Of a DNA stretch of 7,535 bases, positions 5,913-7,535 are shown piece after piece (within the stretch, counting starts at the first letter, position 1; each line of letters opens with the position of its first letter). The notes beneath the pieces were generated by a model. That model saw only the letters and a program-made list of their open reading frames with translations, ran no database searches and was not told the DNA's origin. This stretch comes from Treponema sp. (GTDB lineage Bacteria; Spirochaetota; Spirochaetia; Treponematales; Rectinemataceae). Made by a program: the position numbers and the translations under genes. The stretch lies in the NCBI GenBank assembly GCA_017849315.1, contig JAFIHQ010000100.1:1-7535 (forward strand), given 5' to 3'.

Positions 5913-6653
5913 TTACAGAACGAGGCCGCCGTCTACCCGTAAGACCTGCCCTGTAATAAAGTCCGATTCCTCACTGCTCAAAAAGAGCACCGCGTTGGCA
6001 ATATCGATCGGCATGGCAAGGCGCCCCAGCGGTGTCTTTGCGATAATTGGCTCAAGCACTTTCTCCGGCACTGTCTCGATCATCGGTGTGCGGCAATATC
6101 CCGGCGAAACCGAGTTGACGCGCACCTTTGCACCCTTCCGTGCAAACTCCTTGGCCCAGCCTTTGGTCATCGCCACGATGCCGCCCTTTGCGGCTTCGTA
6201 GTTGGACTGCCCGATGTTGCCGTCCAGCCCCACAACCGACGCTATCGAAACGATGGTACCCTTGCCATTTTCCATCATGGATGGAGCAATTGCTCTTGTC
6301 ATCTTGAAAACGCCCGTAAGGTTGACCGCAATGACTGCCGCCCAGTCGTCGTCAGTCATCTTTTGAATGAGAGCGTCGCGGGTGATACCTGCATTGTTCA
6401 CAAGGGCGTCGATATGGCCAAATTCGGCAAGGACCGAGTCCACAAAATTTTTGATCCCTTCGGTATCGGTGACGTTTATGGATGCGCCCCGGACATTCTT
6501 TCTACCGGCCTCGAGCTCAGGGAAGGCTGCGGGGTTGACGTCGATGGCAAACACCATCCTCGCGCCCTCTTCCGCAAATCGGTCGACAATCGCACGCCCG
6601 ATTCCTCGAGCACCGCCAGTTACAACGCAAACTTTGTCTTTCATTCTATCCAT
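5913..6653 (-). CDS. SDR-family oxidoreductase (FabG / 3-hydroxyacyl-CoA dehydrogenase type)
   Basis: A classical short-chain dehydrogenase of 246 residues. The cofactor motif is TGGARGIG at 12-19, NNAG at 86-89, and the catalytic tetrad Asn111, Ser139, Tyr152 and Lys156 (YEAAK) is complete; PG follows at 184-185. It interconverts a hydroxyl and a ketone, most likely on an acyl-CoA or acyl-ACP. The second beta strand ends in Asp38 (FAIDVN), the residue that usually marks NAD(H) rather than NADP(H) preference and fits an oxidative, catabolic role better than fatty acid synthesis. An ATG two codons upstream (6659) lies only 1 nt from GGAGG, so I choose the ATG at 6653, which is 7 nt from it. 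It follows the KAS-III-like gene by 27 bp and is surely co-transcribed. Substrate unknown. Confidence 0.92.
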   Translation of the reverse strand: MDRMKDKVCVVTGGARGIGRAIVDRFAEEGARMVFAIDVNPAAFPELEAGRKNVRGASINVTDTEGIKNFVDSVLAEFGHIDALVNNAGITRDALIQKMTDDDWAAVIAVNLTGVFKMTRAIAPSMMENGKGTIVSIASVVGLDGNIGQSNYEAAKGGIVAMTKGWAKEFARKGAKVRVNSVSPGYCRTPMIETVPEKVLEPIIAKTPLGRLAMPIDIANAVLFLSSEESDFITGQVLRVDGGLVL

Positions 6654-6660
6654 AATCATT

Positions 6661-6665
6661 CCTCC
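6661..6665 (-). promoter_or_regulatory. Ribosome binding site of the SDR gene
   Basis: GGAGG on the minus strand. It is 1 nt from the ATG at 6659 and 7 nt from the ATG at 6653, so it decides the start in favour of 6653. Confidence 0.75.
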
Positions 6666-6680
6666 ATTTATTGCAAGTAA

Positions 6681-7535
6681 TTATCGCTTAACAGGGCCCC
6701 AACGCACTGTTGTCGCTGCCCAAACAAACCCGATACCAGCGCCAACCATCACTATGGCGCTGCCATCCTTTATTTTCCCCGACTCAAGCCCAAGTTTTAT
6801 GGAAAGCAACTGGTCGTTCTGCCCCAGATGCCCGTACTCCTCAAGATACGTTGATTGCTCAGGTTTGAGCCCGAGCTCCTGCAAAGCCGCAAAATGTGCG
6901 CTCCGCTTAAAGTGCAGAATGGCCAGATAACCTAAGTCTTTCTCGGAAAGTCCCGATTTAGCCAAAGACTCGCGGATGACCTTATAGAAATTCGGCATGG
7001 TGGTATCACGAAGCCGCCCTTTGAATGTCGGCTCGTTTGGTACAATAAAATGGGCATTTTGAAGGTCTTCGGGCTTGGGCGGCCAGGCTTTAGAACCCAG
7101 CACCGGAACGACACACTCCTCGGAAAAAGAGCCGTCACCCCTAAAGGCGGATTGCAGTACTTCGTTGCGGCCCAAGTTCTTTTTGAGCACGCACGCCGAG
7201 CCACCGGAACCCACGTCCATCATAAAGTGCGTGGCAGAATACCCCAGATCCACAAGGTCGTTGTTGCGATAGCCGGAAACCAGCAGCACCGTATTGACGT
7301 CTTCCTTAACGAGCATCAAAGACTTGGCCACGTCGATGGCGGCCATCATGGAGCCGCACATTGCTTCCATGTCGAAGCTCCACGCCCGATTAGCCTGCAA
7401 ACGCTGGGCCACATTGAGCCCGGCAAGCCAGCATGGATAATCTTTGTGCTGAGCCCCGCACCAGATAATGAGGTCAATTTCTGCAGCCGCCACCTGCGCA
7501 TCGCGAAGAGCTTCTACCGCGGCTTTGTAACCCAT
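6681..7535 (-). CDS. KAS-III-like (FabH-family) condensing or acyltransfer enzyme, N-terminus missing
   Basis: 284 residues are visible and the frame is open to the right edge. The Met at the edge aligns to an internal FabH helix (KAAVEALRDA), so roughly 50 N-terminal residues are outside and that Met is not the start. The thiolase-fold active-site Cys is Cys60 of the fragment in EAMCGSMMAAI, followed by LLVSGYRNND and MDVGSGGSACVL, matching the FabH DGAGA block. The catalytic His is His208 in ILHFKRSAH. Where FabH has YGN-TSAAS, this protein has YGHLGQND, so the catalytic Asn position is His236. The C-terminal GAGIGFVWAATTVRW matches the FabH glycine-rich end. It may make or transfer beta-ketoacyl units on CoA or ACP; the altered Asn position and catabolic neighbours argue against a housekeeping FabH. 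An HMG-CoA-synthase-like role is an alternative. It is the first visible gene of the transcript. Confidence 0.85.
   Translation of the reverse strand: MGYKAAVEALRDAQVAAAEIDLIIWCGAQHKDYPCWLAGLNVAQRLQANRAWSFDMEAMCGSMMAAIDVAKSLMLVKEDVNTVLLVSGYRNNDLVDLGYSATHFMMDVGSGGSACVLKKNLGRNEVLQSAFRGDGSFSEECVVPVLGSKAWPPKPEDLQNAHFIVPNEPTFKGRLRDTTMPNFYKVIRESLAKSGLSEKDLGYLAILHFKRSAHFAALQELGLKPEQSTYLEEYGHLGQNDQLLSIKLGLESGKIKDGSAIVMVGAGIGFVWAATTVRWGPVKR

Noticed and set aside
5393..5956. Plus-strand open frame of 187 codons opposite the binding-protein N-terminus and its spacer
   Set aside because: Antisense shadow of the binding-protein gene; no family features are visible.

Overview
The window is a leftward-transcribed (minus-strand) metabolic operon or operon pair. 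No plus-strand gene can be supported. Read in transcription order, from right to left, it holds: a ketoacyl-synthase-III/thiolase-fold enzyme (N-terminus cut by the right edge), an SDR oxidoreductase of the FabG/3-hydroxyacyl-CoA dehydrogenase type, a complete branched-chain-amino-acid-type (HAAT/Liv) ABC transporter (periplasmic binding protein, LivH, LivM, LivG, LivF), an alpha/beta-hydrolase, and the first 33 codons of what looks like an SCP-x-type thiolase (cut by the left edge).

Organism: base composition looks intermediate. Starts are preceded by strong AAGGAGGT-like Shine-Dalgarno sites. The binding protein has a type-I signal peptide and no usable lipobox, which suggests a diderm (Gram-negative-type) bacterium. 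A soluble Liv system set among CoA-thioester enzymes resembles loci in anaerobic acid- and aromatics-degrading Desulfobacterota or similar bacteria, but the sequence alone does not fix the taxon.

Layout: 1-100 partial thiolase; 101-183 spacer; 184-960 alpha/beta-hydrolase; 961-1052 spacer carrying a four-unit 12-bp tandem repeat that runs into the hydrolase ribosome binding site; 1053-3391 livF, livG and livM with overlapping ends; 3388-4311 livH, overlapping livM by an ATGA; 4312-4591 a structured spacer with several hairpins; 4592-5812 binding protein; 5813-5912 spacer with a UUCG-capped hairpin; 5913-6653 SDR; 6654-6680 short spacer; 6681-7535 KAS-III-like enzyme.

Working together (inference): the transporter would import a carboxylate or amino-acid-like substrate. 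The KAS-III-like enzyme, SDR, hydrolase and thiolase could process it as acyl-CoA or beta-keto intermediates. The actual substrate cannot be read from the sequence. I see no defence system, mobile element, CRISPR array or RNA gene. The less ordinary points are a LivG with a non-canonical ABC signature, a KAS-III-like enzyme with His where FabH has its catalytic Asn, the 12-bp repeat leader, and the hairpins between the binding-protein and permease genes.
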